From NCBI GenBank assembly GCA_032173965.1, contig CM063287.1:5833859-5897858 (forward strand): a stretch of 64,000 nt of DNA, in the 5' to 3' direction. This DNA comes from Sitta carolinensis (Eukaryota > Chordata > Aves > Passeriformes > Sittidae). Within the stretch, counting starts at the first letter, position 1; each line of letters opens with the position of its first letter. The position numbers were made by a program, and so were the translations under genes. Of this stretch, positions 14,391-26,180 are shown one piece after another. The notes beneath the pieces are model-generated. The model was not told the DNA's origin, made no database searches, and saw only the letters and a list, made by a program, of their open reading frames with translations.

Positions 14391-17265
14391 CCTTGTTTGA
14401 ATTGGGGTCAACTTTCAGTTACAGGTTCATGGTTTCTACAGGTTGTGGATTAACCAGGTGTTGCCTTAGTTTTGGCTAAGCAAGTGCCACTGAACACATG
14501 GCACAGGGGGTTCACTGCTCACACGAGGCCTGACTTTGCCTGGCTGTTGTTTGAAGCTCCCAGCAGCAACGTGTTTAATTAAGTATGTTTGCACAGTGAC
14601 ACTTCTCTGGTTCCATATCAGCCATGTTTTCATTTCATCCGGGTTATTTCACTCCTCATCACTCCTGGATAGTGTGCGAAAACGGATTTTGTTTCTTTTG
14701 TAAAGCTTTTTTGAGCTCTTTGGTAGGGATATAATTTCCTATTACCTTCTAGAGCTTGACTCAAAAACATCTAGTAGGAAAAGCTGCAGAATCTACTCAC
14801 TTCTTTGGGATTTTTCTGTAATGGAAACATGCCGTTTCATAGGAAAAAAGGGGTCCAGGAGACTATGTTGTTAATCTAGGCATTTTCAACACCTGGTTCA
14901 GCAACTTCCTCATCTACAGCCATAGTTAAACACCAGCATCATGTGAGGGACCTTTGCATGACAGTGCACTGTGCTCCTTTCACAGGGTGCAATCCTATCT
15001 TAAGAGCAAAGACTACCCCATTCCATTGTGCTGGAGACCTGCTGCAGAAGTTACTGCTAATAAATCTTTTGATCACTGCAGCTGAGCACGGTTCTGCTGG
15101 CAAGACACTGAGCATTGGAAAAGGTCTGTGGGCACATGTCCTAACAGGCAGTAAAGCTGCCATTTGAGAGCAGAGAAGAGACAACACCAGCAGCTCCAAC
15201 GCCTCGGACACTGCACATCATGCTCCTGCCTTTGCTTCCAGCTAGGGACATGACAACTCCCAGAGCAATGTCAACCCTGACCAACCACTCAGAATGAGAG
15301 AAGTAAATCTTCTTCATCTCATGGGTGCTAAATGCCATAGAAGAGACAAGCTCCTGGATTGCTTACAGGACACCAGTTAGGGCTGCTCCACAAGCTTCAA
15401 AGATCACCACTCTTCTGAGTTTTTGTGTAAGATCCAGGAAGCAAACTAGGATTAAATTCTTGGCTCTTTCAAATGATAAAAAAATCATCTCAATACTAGG
15501 TTTAGGAAATTTCTTTGATTCCCTTAATAGGCTAGATCAATTTTCTATATCAATGTATCTACTCAGCTGTAAGTCCTTATCAACCTTTGGTTTCACTCCT
15601 GTCAGCCAGTCATTATGAAGATAAAGGCAGTCATAACCAAACATGAGCCAAAATTCCCTTTTCTCATGAAAAAAAAAACCCAACCCAACAATAAAGCCAT
15701 GGAAAATGAGCAACATCAGAATGTGGGGTTATCAAAATTATACCATATAGTTTGCATTCCATGAGTGTTTTCAGTATAACCCCTACTTTGAAAGGCTTAA
15801 CATGCAACTATAAGCTTCGGGCTTAAAGATAATTTTCTCTGGCTCCTAGGGTAGATAATAGCAATTTAATAACTTACCACAAGGGTTTTTTTGTTTGTTG
15901 AAAACAAAAACAAGAAAACATTAGCACACAAAAGTTCTGTCTGAAAAACATTAAGATTCTTCTGACACAACAAACAAATGCAAATAAATGTAGTGCGTAA
16001 AGAAGATACCAGGCCAATAGCAGAGAAAATTACTGCATGTAATTATGAACTAGAAGAAACCACAGAGAAAAGCAAAGAGAGAAAGAATTGCATGGCTTAT
16101 TTTTTCCCTGGACATGCAATGAAAAGTAAGATCAACTTGCAATTGTACTTTAATCTTCCAACCTACATAGCTAATGGTAAAATGTGAGATTGACAAAATT
16201 ATTCCACCATTCAGTAAGATCAGAAAAATGAGATGCAGAAGATATATCTTCCAAAACAGATCTTCGGCTTCATGTAACTTGGCTTCAATGCCAACCCAGT
16301 CATAATACTATAAAACTGAACTTGGCCATGCACTCCTGTTCACATAAGACACAAAAGCATGCCCTCAAATGTATCCGGCTTAGCTTTTAATTTCTTACCT
16401 TTTCACACCTTAATGTCTAAACCTGATGTTCTTCAAACATGGAGTATTTATTAAAAACTTGGCAGAAGAGAGAAATGTCCCTGGTATGCACTTCAAAGTG
16501 CCATCTCTGACAGCTGTCACACACCCAAGGTCCCAATACTGCTAACACACACGTTTACCACAGGAGACCCATCTCCCTTGGACCTGGGAACCCACCACAG
16601 GTATCACAGGTGTGACAAAGCAGTCCCACAGCTGCAACCATCCAAAGGAGCAGAGCTACCAACTCCCCTTCTGAAAACAAAGAGGGGAAGAAAGCACAGG
16701 TCTATGTGTGCAGACTACAGTGAGGTGCTCACAGAGCCCTATAACAAAATAGAGATGACAAGGAAACACTGTGGAAGGGACACATCCCTGCTGAACGAGA
16801 CACGGAGCCAACTTTAGAGTCAGGGCAAATACCAGGAGTACATATGAGCTTCTGGAAGATGGGACATGAGAAGTGAAAGGCCTTTCCTCATCCCTGCCTG
16901 TCACAGGCCTGAGGAAGACCTCAGCCTCCTCTCCCCACAGTGTACAGCCCTGACTGATCCCCAGACTGCAGAGCCCCAGGCAGAGCCTGTGACAATCATG
17001 CATATGCATATCTTCAGGGTTTGAGCACAGCACTCAGGGCCATACAGACAGGGATCACAGCGCTGCCCCACACCAGCCTGCAAGGAGCTTGAGATGAGCT
17101 CACTACCACTACTCATCCCACACAGGAATCTCATTGCCACACCTGTGCCCCAGGCTCAGACATACCTTGGGAATCTGCAATGGCATGGCAGGAACAGGCT
17201 CATCTGCCTTCAAAAGACACTCTCCCACAGGCCCCTTCCCACAAGAGAAAGTAAGGGATACTCAC

Positions 17266-17491
17266 CAAGGTCAGCCTTTTCCTTCAGGATATCTTTGAAG
17301 TTCAAGCCACTGTTCAGTGTGGATTGTCTGTATCTTGTCAAGGCCTCTTTCTGCCCATTCTTCCCCACGTCCATGGGCTGGACCGGCTCAGCCCGGAAAC
17401 CACACTTCCACTTGGAGAAATCGGACTGTGCCCATTTTGCCAAGTCCTCAAGCTTCACAGTAACTTTTTCTGAAACAGCAATAACTTCATC
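17266..17491 (-). CDS. ARID5B: ARID5B coding exon 3
   Basis: This exon encodes about 75 residues of the ARID5B N-terminal region upstream of the ARID domain. It begins at DEVIAVSEKV, passes through KLEDLAKWAQSDFSKW and NGQKEAL, and ends at STLNSGLNFKDILKEKADL plus one base of the next codon. These blocks match vertebrate ARID5B as I know it. The acceptor on the minus strand is TTCTTGCAG before GATGAA, so the exon opens in phase 0. The donor is CTTG followed by GTGAGT, a strong consensus site, leaving phase 1. The length of 226 bp fits 75 codons plus one base. The donor-to-acceptor distance to exon 2 is 13.1 kb. Codon use is ordinary here, unlike the extremely GC-rich exon 2. In the known protein this part precedes the ARID DNA-binding domain and is missing from the short isoform made from an internal promoter. 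Confidence 0.95.
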
Positions 17492-18624
17492 CTGCAAGAA
17501 GTGATCAGATGAAAATACAACATGTCACTCTGGGCTCCCTGATGACTGAGAAACCAGTAATATCTTCCTGCATTGACTCCTGCAAAAGCCTATCTTGCTG
17601 CAGGCTGAGTAATTTTTCTGTATCACAGAATAGCTAGAGCTTAATTTATTCCTCTTGCCACATAAATGGAAATATTAGTTGTTTACTTGAAGCAAATATA
17701 CATGATCTAAAGACAATTTCTAGGACCAGGGCAACGATCCTAATGGGCATTTCAAATGCAGGTTGCCAAATCATATTCTGTATAACCCAAAAGCCTTGAG
17801 GGAAGGTTTGCTTTTTAGGTGCAATTAGCTGCAAATGTAAAAATTCATGGCTGGATGACTAATGGTTATAGTTAGTCCTGAAATAAATGGTCTAAGTAAA
17901 CCTCAGATTCTTGGAACTCTGACTCACCAAAAAATTCCTATTTCCCTTGGCTTATACACAAATATTGAATTTAACTTTTGTCCTTCAAAATAAATAAAAC
18001 TGTGATGTAATCCCCAAAGAAATTCTACATAAATGTGCTTCCCACCAAAGGAAATTTGCACATTCTCATGTTTCTGAAAACCTTTTTCAAGATCAGAACT
18101 GTAATGTTTTTCCCCTCCTAAAACATACATTCTAAGAAGAGCACTTAAACTTAGTTTAGCCTCCAGAATATACACTCAAATTAAACAGTCCTAATTGGTG
18201 GATTTTAACCTTCCAGGAAACAATCAACTCCTCTCAGTCATGATGAATAAGCAGAATATTTTACATCTGACTCCAGTGAGCAAGGGATCAAGAAAGCCTC
18301 AAAAAATAAACAAACAAACATACACATCCAGCAAGATACACTCCAGATTTTCTTGGTTAAAACAGCAGAAATAATTTATGCTGTAATGAGAGCTGGCTGT
18401 ACACCACACCTTGCACACCACATATCTCCAACACTAAATAAGGTTACAGGTTCTTGAAATAAATAAGTCAAAATCCAATTTTTCTCTCAAATAAACATAA
18501 GTATTTGCAAAGGGGGGAGGAATTCTTTTGAGCTATTAAACAAAGGGAAAACCATGACTGATTCTCTCTTTGTGTTTTTTTTTGTCCACTGAACACATTC
18601 CTCAGGATATAAAATACTGCTCAA

Positions 18625-18627
<3 letters not shown>

Positions 18628-18664
<37 letters not shown>
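18628..18664. repeat. Poly-A homopolymer (37 A)
   Basis: A pure run of 37 A, the longest homopolymer in the window. It is likely length-variable and error-prone in sequencing. Reading the minus strand, it is a T37 run preceded by AATAAAGC. No retroposed gene body or duplicated target site was recognised. Confidence 0.95.
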
Positions 18665-18667
<3 letters not shown>

Positions 18668-19110
18668 TTATTGTGACAAGTTGCATACAATACAAAACCA
18701 GAAGTAATTCTAGTAAAAAAACAGATCTGATATTCCACTCTTCCTTATATAATACAAAACTGTTTTATAAGCTGGCACCTTCATTACATTTAGTGCAATA
18801 ACAAATATTTGGTTAAAAGTGAACAGCATGTTTATATGCAAGCTTGTAATAAAATCTTTTCCTTTATCGCTGCACAGCATAAGAGCCTCCACCAAACAAC
18901 AAACAATAACAGTGATGCTTTAAATCTCTGTTTATGACAAACGTCAATACTTTGTAAACAAGCACTGGGTACTACAAAGCACAATTTCAATGGATGGTTT
19001 CACCCAATTTCATTACACCATCCACTTGAAATAAAAAAGCTGTAGTTGCTATTCATTTTATATCTATTACATGGTGATTATTAAATGTCAGGATGGAAAA
19101 AAGATAATAC

Positions 19111-19134
19111 ATATATATATATATATATATATAT
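19111..19134. repeat. (AT)12 microsatellite
   Basis: About twelve perfect AT repeats in ARID5B intron 2, followed by a degenerate AAATAT end. Confidence 0.95.
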
Positions 19135-19559
19135 AAATATCAGCCTGCCTGCAGACAGTCTCAGCAATTTCTGGATGAAATCCTCTCTTAGGATGTTGAA
19201 TACCATCACCAGCTACTACACAATTTCTAATATTCCATACCAGAGAAATTTACTTAGCAGCAATTTAAAAAAAAAAAACAAACCCAACAAAAACCTGACT
19301 TGGAGATCAGACATGCTTCTGGTTAAAATATTATTTTCCAAATAGCTCTCATGATCAAATGATTATGATTTCAGTTACTAGTTTCTTCATATCCTTTCCA
19401 AGAACTGGTATGACTAATTTTGGCTGGCATACAAAGTAAGCTGAGCAGACAATTTATTAACCAAAAAAAAAAGTACAATCGCTATTACATCATCAATGAA
19501 TAAACTTGTTTTTGAGAATACAACCTTCAGAAACACGCAAGTGATGTGTACACAGGAGG

Positions 19560-19644
19560 AAAAAAGCCCAAATTAAAAAAAAAAAAAAAAACATTAAAAA
19601 AACAAAAAAAAAACAAAAAAAAAAAAACCCATCAAAAAAAGCCC
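19560..19644. repeat. A-rich low-complexity tract flanked by a short direct repeat
   Basis: About 55 bases of A runs interrupted by single C or T sit between two copies of AAAAAAGCCC, at 19560-19569 and 19635-19644. The arrangement resembles a decayed oligo-A tail between short duplications, but the duplicated word is itself A-rich and could arise by slippage. Open frames here on the complementary strand are Phe/Lys-rich artefacts. Confidence 0.7.
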
Positions 19645-20129
19645 TACTGTACCAAGGGTGAAGTGATACTGGTGCATTCTGCCCAGGCTGCCATGGAGGG
19701 GGAACTGCAGAGGCAGGAGCAGGGTACCTTTTAGGGAGCTGGGGAAAGCACACCTCAGCCAGGAGTTTCCTGTGGCAGTAGCACACCCAGCCATGGGAAC
19801 ATGGGGCATTCAGCATCCCCACACTGATGTCAGGGGCCAGGCAAAGAAAGACACAGCAAAAAAGACCACTCTGTGCTCCAAAGCCCTCTGCAAAATGCCA
19901 CCAAGACTCCAAATACAGCCACGGATTGCAAAGGGGTGCCCAGGATGGCACCAAGCAGCAGCCCAGCACACACACAAAACACAGAAGGAGCCCAAGCTGT
20001 CCCTGGGCTGTGACAATGGCTTTGGGCTAAACCTCCGTCCACAGCTGATGGCCCCTGGACAGGGCAACCCCATCACCTGCACCCCGGCCCTGCCCCAAGG
20101 ACAGCTGGTCACCCCTGCAGCAGCTACGG

Positions 20130-20664
20130 CCCTGAGGGCGCCAGGCTGGCCCCAAATCCCAGACCCTGGGGGCGCCAGGCTGGCCCCAAATCCCAGACCC
20201 TGAGGGCACCAGGCTGGCCCCAAATCAAAGACCCTGGGGGCGCCAGGCTGGCCCCAAATACCAGACCCTGGGGGCGCCAGGCTGGCCCCAAATCCCAGAC
20301 CCTGGGGGCGCCAGGCTGGCCCCAAATCCCAGACCCTGGGGCGCCAGGCTGGCCCCAAATCCCAGACCCTGAGGGCACCAGGCTGGCCCCAAATCCCAGA
20401 CCCTGGGGGCGCCAGGCTGGCCCCAAATCCCAGACCCTGGGGCGCCAGGCTGGCCCCAAATCCCAGACCCTGAGGGCACCAGGCTGGCCCCAAATCCCGG
20501 GCCCTGAGGGTGCCAGGCTGGCCCCAAATCCCGGGCCCTGAGGGCACCAGGCTGGCCCCAAATCCCGGGCCCTGAGGGCGCCAGGCTGGCCCCAAATCCC
20601 AGACCCTGGGGCGCCAGGCTGGCCCCAAATCCCGGGCCCTGAGGGCGCCAGGCTGGCCCCAAAT
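20130..20664. repeat. GC-rich minisatellite, 34-bp unit, about 16 copies
   Basis: I counted sixteen tandem copies of a 33-34-bp unit built on CCCTGRGGGC, GCCAGGCTGG and CCCCAAATCC. Variants differ at a few positions: CTGGGGGCGCC versus CTGAGGGCACC, AGACCC versus GGGCCC, and some units lack one G and are 33 bp. Variants are not random: GGGCCC types cluster in the last five copies and AGACCC types in the first eleven, with one AGACCC copy among the last few. The unit has no stop codon in any minus-strand frame, so long Gly/Pro/Trp/Ala-rich frames of up to 272 codons run through it in all three frames. This is a by-product of repetition, not evidence of a protein. Confidence 0.97.
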
Positions 20665-23600
20665 TCTTGTCCTCTCCCTGTACTACCAGCGATCACCACA
20701 GCGGTGCCAGGGAAATGCGGCCTAGTTCGCTTTTGGGTGGGAAATGGAAAAATGACCCGAACTGTTTCGGAGCCTGCCTCAGGTCGCCCTGCACACAACA
20801 GGCCTGGGCAGACCTGCTCCCTTCCCTCACTCACTCTTGACCCAGTACACAGAGAATTGTCCACATTCTTTCCAATGCCTCAAATACTGCAGGTCAGGCT
20901 ACGGTCCTCCTCCGGCAATGCGGATCTCACCAGTGTGAGCCTACATCTGCAGGGCCATCTCTACCCGGTGCCTCATCATACAAACACTATGCCCCAGCAA
21001 GGCATGGCAGGTGGCTCCTGTCTCTGCTTTCTGAGGAGCCCAAGCCACAGGCAACTCCAGCGGGGCTGTCTTTCCCACATCTTGGCAGTTAGCTGACACA
21101 AGAGGTCATCTGCCCTTCTGCCACACTGCCCAAACAGAGGTCACACAACTATCTCGCCAGCTTTGGAATTTCAATGTGCCTTGCCAAGCTTTCACACATT
21201 CATAATCCACCTTTCCAAGCACTCAGCCCCAAACTACTGGGGTGTTTGGTTTGGGTTTGTTTTTGGGTTTTTTTGGAGCAGCAGGTGACAAAAGGGTCCC
21301 TCTTTTTGGTTAAGCCCTGTGTCACCAAAAAAGCTGCTCTGGGACCTGCAGAGCTCCAGCCACAGGAGCCCCTATACACATTTGGTATCAACCACTATAT
21401 ACTGCCACAGCCCTTCTAGAGAAACTACTTCAATGAGATGACAAAGGAGTACAGATGTTTAAAAAATGAAAAACAGGTACATGGTGACACATGACTAACA
21501 AACCTTTAGAAGATTAAAGAAATCTGCTGTATAACCTTCATGTTATTCATAATTATATCTCTGTGTAAACATGAAAAACCACCCACATCGCAAACAGTGC
21601 ACATATATCTCTATCTATACAAAATCAACTCATCGTGTATTAGCTATGCTCTGAAGTGATAGGTTTATGAGGTCTCTATTGCAAAGTCTTTAATTACCAA
21701 TTTTTCCTGCTACAAGAAGATGAGAAAACAACCAGCAGAGATTGCAACTCTGTGCTGGAATGAGATTTATCAGATGGACCTGACCAATTGGTCAGTGGTC
21801 CAATGGTCTCAGCCACTATGTTGCCTAAATCTTGAAATAAGCACTGACTATAGAAAGAGGCACTTTTTTAGCTGCTTCTATAGAAATGGCTATCCCAGTC
21901 AGCCTGTAATTTTAGCATACCTTACAAGACTTCTAAGCAAAGTACAATCCTTTCACCTATCTGGTAGAAAATGGGGAGATGGTTAAGAAGAGGATGACAC
22001 AAACCCTTCTCATCCATCTCTTTTCTTTTTAAGAGCATACTGGATTTGCATTTCCAGAGAAGTCATCCAGGGAGAAGAGGACAGCTTCTTCTCAAGAGCC
22101 ATTATGCTTAAATATTATGTCACTGTTGTCTAAGCAACCACCACAGCCTCGTGAAAGCACAGAATGCTACATTGCCTGACTCAGCAGATGGCTGAAATAC
22201 TTATATTCAGGGAAACAGGTCAGGTAGTTATAATAGTTTAAAGCAGGTAATTATTTTTTAGAAGAAATATTAACTCTTACAAGGCAGGGAGTCACAGGGT
22301 AGCACAGGGAGGTTGTACATCTTGATTGCACACCCGCATATGGTACGTCACAACTCCTTACCCATTGCCAATAACTAGGAAAGATTTATATTTCAGAGAT
22401 GTTGAGGCAACCTTAAAAGAATTACAGCAACTGAAATATCTCAAAATTTTGACGTGCTGAGACTGTTTTCACTCCAGTACTTCCAGAGGTCATTTAAGGA
22501 ATTCTGGAGGGCATGAGCGAGTCAAACACCTGCTTGACTGTCTCCTAACATCAAATATGTGGCCTACAGAGAAACAGGAGATGTACTGTAAAAACTCTTG
22601 CTGATAACTACAGGAGACACTGCATGTCATTTATCCGATCAGTATGATTTGCATTACAAAACATCTTCAAGCCTTTTCCATGAAATCTTTAGCACAGTAG
22701 ATAGCTGGGGATGCATATTTTACAACCCAGTATATTGCTGATGGAAACACATTCATCCAAGGGAGTAAAAAATACACTGTGATTCTTACAGACTGCATTC
22801 ACCGGGGATAATAGAACTGTTATATTCATTTGGGCATAAAGACCTCTCTTATTCTGGGCTGGTTTTACACCCCACATATATATTATGGGTTTTGCAATTT
22901 AAGTGAAAAGGACCTCCCCGTACCACGTGTGTATAACAGGGCAGGTCTCGACTCAGGAATCCCGCTGCCTGCTCTAGACCCCTTTGAGGAGGAGGAGGAG
23001 GTCATGTTGCAGACATGCAGAAGGGAAGGAGGGGGCGTGCTGGCAATAAGCACCTCTCCCATAGGAAGGCATTTACCTGGATGTTTGAGGGAAGTACCAT
23101 CAGCTTTATCTGACAGCACAGTCAAAACAAAAAGTCCTGACCACAGTCTTTAGTCCAGAGCTCTTCTTTGCCATACAGATACTATCAGGGCTCTGGGACA
23201 GCAGCAGAAACCAGGTCATCTCAATTCAGCCCTAACCCACTCACCCGAAGTCACTCAGGAACCTGAACCCAGGTCTCCAGAAGCATCTCCTAAAAGCAGC
23301 ACTTCTTTCAGGGACCACATCCAGCTCTAAAGAGGCAGAGAGCATTTGTGCAGAACTTATTTGCTCTCATAGACTCCCTCCACAATAAAAAGGTCCTGCC
23401 TCCCTGCTGCCAGTGGTGGGCCTGCCATACATTCCCCTATTCTTCTAACAGAGACCTTGTAAGCATGCTGCAGTCCTGGGGACAGGGGCACAGCTCTGCC
23501 AGGCAGGGATTGCTCATCCTGTTCTGCAGGTGGGATCACTGAATGACAGAGAAGCCTCAAAAGAGGCTCCAGAGCTTGGCACAGGCTGGGGCAGCTTTTT

Positions 23601-24419
23601 GTCCCCTGATCCTGCTCGGAGTGCCTCGTTTGGTGCCATCTCCTTATTCATCCCCAGCAGACAGAGGTGTCCCAAAGGATTTGTGGAGCACAACTGACCA
23701 CTGGAGTCTGGACCTGTTCCTTGGAGGTGCCCACGTATAGGCACCTACAGAGACCATTGCTCTCCACCCATGAACCTATGGGGAGAGTCTTGAGAAGGGA
23801 AACACACATAAATCAGGAATCTGATACCTGACACACCAGAGAATTTAAAGGAGGCCAAGGCAGAACCTTTCATCTGTTAATCCTCTCCTAATTACTTTAA
23901 AGGGCTAAAATGATCTTGTTAAATTCAGGAGACAGGCATTTCCCCAGCCTAAGCACAGCTGCACAGAGCTGTCTGAAACTCACACTGAAGTGTTCATCCC
24001 TTCTGCCAGGGTCCAAAACCAAGAGAAAAGACCAAGGACATGGCTGAAGCACATGAAATCCTATGGTCTTTGCTTCCCCTTGTATTAGCAAGCAGCATTT
24101 TCTACATAACTCAGTAATTCCAAAGTAAGACATGCAAAACGACCTGGGGCAGAACACCATCATCCTACAGAGGTAGGATGCTTTTTGGGGTACTGGTACA
24201 TCGGAGCCAGAAATGGGGTGGAGATGGGGTGCACAGAGGGACAGCTGTGAGCAGTTAGACATGACATTTCTACTGTGAGGCTCCTCCTTCGTGACTGGGG
24301 TGGTTTTTTCTCCCTCCTCCCACTCCCAGCCAGAGGTTCAAATTGAATTTATATCTGTCATTGCAGATAGAAGTTCTGACCAAATAGAAAACAGGCTTCA
24401 GTCAAAATGTTTTCCCGTC

Positions 24420-24690
24420 AGATAGCTCACAGATCTCAAAGAGCTGTTTCAGTTTAGGCAAGTTGACAAGCAATTCATTCCTAATTTTGCCTACTACAGT
24501 TACAGTATGAGAAGCTTTCCTCATAGATTACATAATTATATTTTTTCTTAACTAGGAGTACATGGCATTAGCAGGTTTAAATTATGCAAGCTTATTTTTT
24601 TGTCTTTTGTTATATTGTGTTCTATTGTGCTGGTAAAACAATATGTGCTTTAATTAGCAAATATCTGTAAATAATTTACTTGCTTTTCAT
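24420..24690. promoter_or_regulatory. Candidate conserved non-coding element (intron 2, distal)
   Basis: This is an AT-rich, non-repetitive block with TTAATTAG-, CATAATTA- and TTAAATTATGC-like homeodomain and POU-like words and no coding signal. It is called on texture only. Intronic enhancers are expected near ARID5B but cannot be confirmed from one sequence. Confidence 0.22.
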
Positions 24691-24999
24691 ACAGCAGAAC
24701 AATGGAGCCAATTTTCACATACATCCACTGAGCATGTCTAGGGGGTTTCTTGCCAGAACCTTCCATTGTTCAGTATCTGTATCAATCTGCCCATCATTAG
24801 CAGCTAACATTCAACAACCCAGTAAGACATTAAAGTTTTGGCCCCTGAGAGTAGCCCCAAGCCCCCCAAATCCGAAGCTATGCTTTGCAAAGAAAGATTA
24901 AAATATCCAGAAAATGAAAACAAACTCTTTTATTATCTATAACCCTGGCACCTTCACATAGAAACATGGATGCCTGCCAAGCATTAAGGTCATTGGATT

Positions 25000-26180
25000 A
25001 ATGCCATAAAATGCCGATGTTCATCTGACCTTCTGACTGCATTTTAGCTACAAATAAAAAGCTCAACTTGATACAACACTATGAATCATGCAAGCGGCTA
25101 GGCTGCGCAGGGTTAACGCCGGGTGTGAACCCACACTGCACACTGCTCACGCACAAACACACACACAAAGAAAAAAAGCTCTTAAATCAAGAGTGGATGA
25201 CTGTTCAGAGACTTAAGGCATTGTTATTTTGAATGTGAATGAAAGGGCCAGAACAAGCATTGCAAGAATATTTCAATTATGTATTTCCCAGAACTACATC
25301 TCTGAGCAACTAATGCAAATATTGCTCCCATAACAGTAGAACTTCTTCCCCAATAAAAGCATACGAGAGCTTGAATCAGAACATACTTTCTATATCATTC
25401 ACATATTGTTTGAATATTATTAAAAATGCAAAATCTATGTATGCGTTACTCTCCTGAGCAATACAGTAATTATGATTAAGGGACAAGCAGCACAAAAAGA
25501 GCCAATTTATCTTACTTGCGCTTAGGAATACTATTGCGTAACTAAGCAACTAAAGACAAAATATAGTCTAATTAATTCACTCCTATGCTTATTTAAAAGA
25601 CACAATTAGAACATTTTTATTTTCCAGCCTGCACAGTATCTCAACATGCTTGAGGGTGTACCATGTGAGGCCTATTATTCTCCAAAGACAAGAGTTTAAT
25701 GTTTAGTGCCACTGATCAGACTGGGAACAGCAACTCTGGAAAGCAGTGGGTGTATTTTACAGTCTGAATGTACAGGGAAGGGGAGGGAAAGAAGAAAGGA
25801 AATAAAATAAAAAGTTGTTGTTTTTCTTTTTAAAGGAATCTGCCTTAAATAACCAGATATTCCAGATTGCTGGCTAATGGCTAGCAACATGTGGCTTCTC
25901 TGAGTAATATCACTGCCCTCTCCTTCCTCTGCCAGCATATGCTACTGGTGGCGGGAGAGATAAAAATATACAGAGTGGATATGCAATTACCAAACCCACG
26001 ATATTTTATGACAAATGCCATTTCTCTAACACTGCTTTTACAGGGTGCCCAATTTCCAAAGCTGAATTAATTTGAGCAAGTGTACATTGGAGATTGATGC
26101 TATTAGCATGATTTTTAAAGCACCCTTTAATATGCATAATCTGCATGTTTGAAATGTGTTGCCATTACCAGTGTTGACAG
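25000..26180. promoter_or_regulatory. Candidate cluster of conserved non-coding sequence (intron 2)
   Basis: This is about 1.2 kb of AT-rich complex sequence containing TTAATTAA-like words, repeated GCATAAT/ATGCATAA words and a TGCATAATCTGCAT segment near 26.13 kb. It has no convincing open frame and little simple repeat. It is interpreted as possible regulatory DNA. Confidence 0.22.

Larger units (their letters stand above)
1..17265 (-). other. ARID5B: ARID5B intron 3 (partial, runs off the left edge)
   Basis: This is the sequence downstream of the exon 3 donor on the minus strand. I looked for the next ARID5B coding exon, expected to continue an acidic stretch after the Leu-Gly junction, and did not recognise it, so the intron appears to continue beyond base 1. 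The stretch is AT-rich, complex and without a convincing gene. It holds a 19-A run near 4.3 kb, a purine tract near 14.3 kb and a conserved-looking block at 13.3-13.8 kb. Short open frames on both strands lack homology I can recognise and are treated as chance. A small exon could have been missed by eye. Confidence 0.75.

Noticed and set aside
18600..18680. Possible processed pseudogene or retroposon ending in the 37-A run
   Set aside because: No gene-like sequence precedes the A run, and no duplicated target site was found. The AATAAA on the minus strand is on the wrong side for an A tail.
19810..20864. Long Gly/Pro/Trp-rich open frames (up to 272 codons) on the minus strand
   Set aside because: They are translations of the 34-bp minisatellite. 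All three frames are open, as expected from a stop-free tandem unit.
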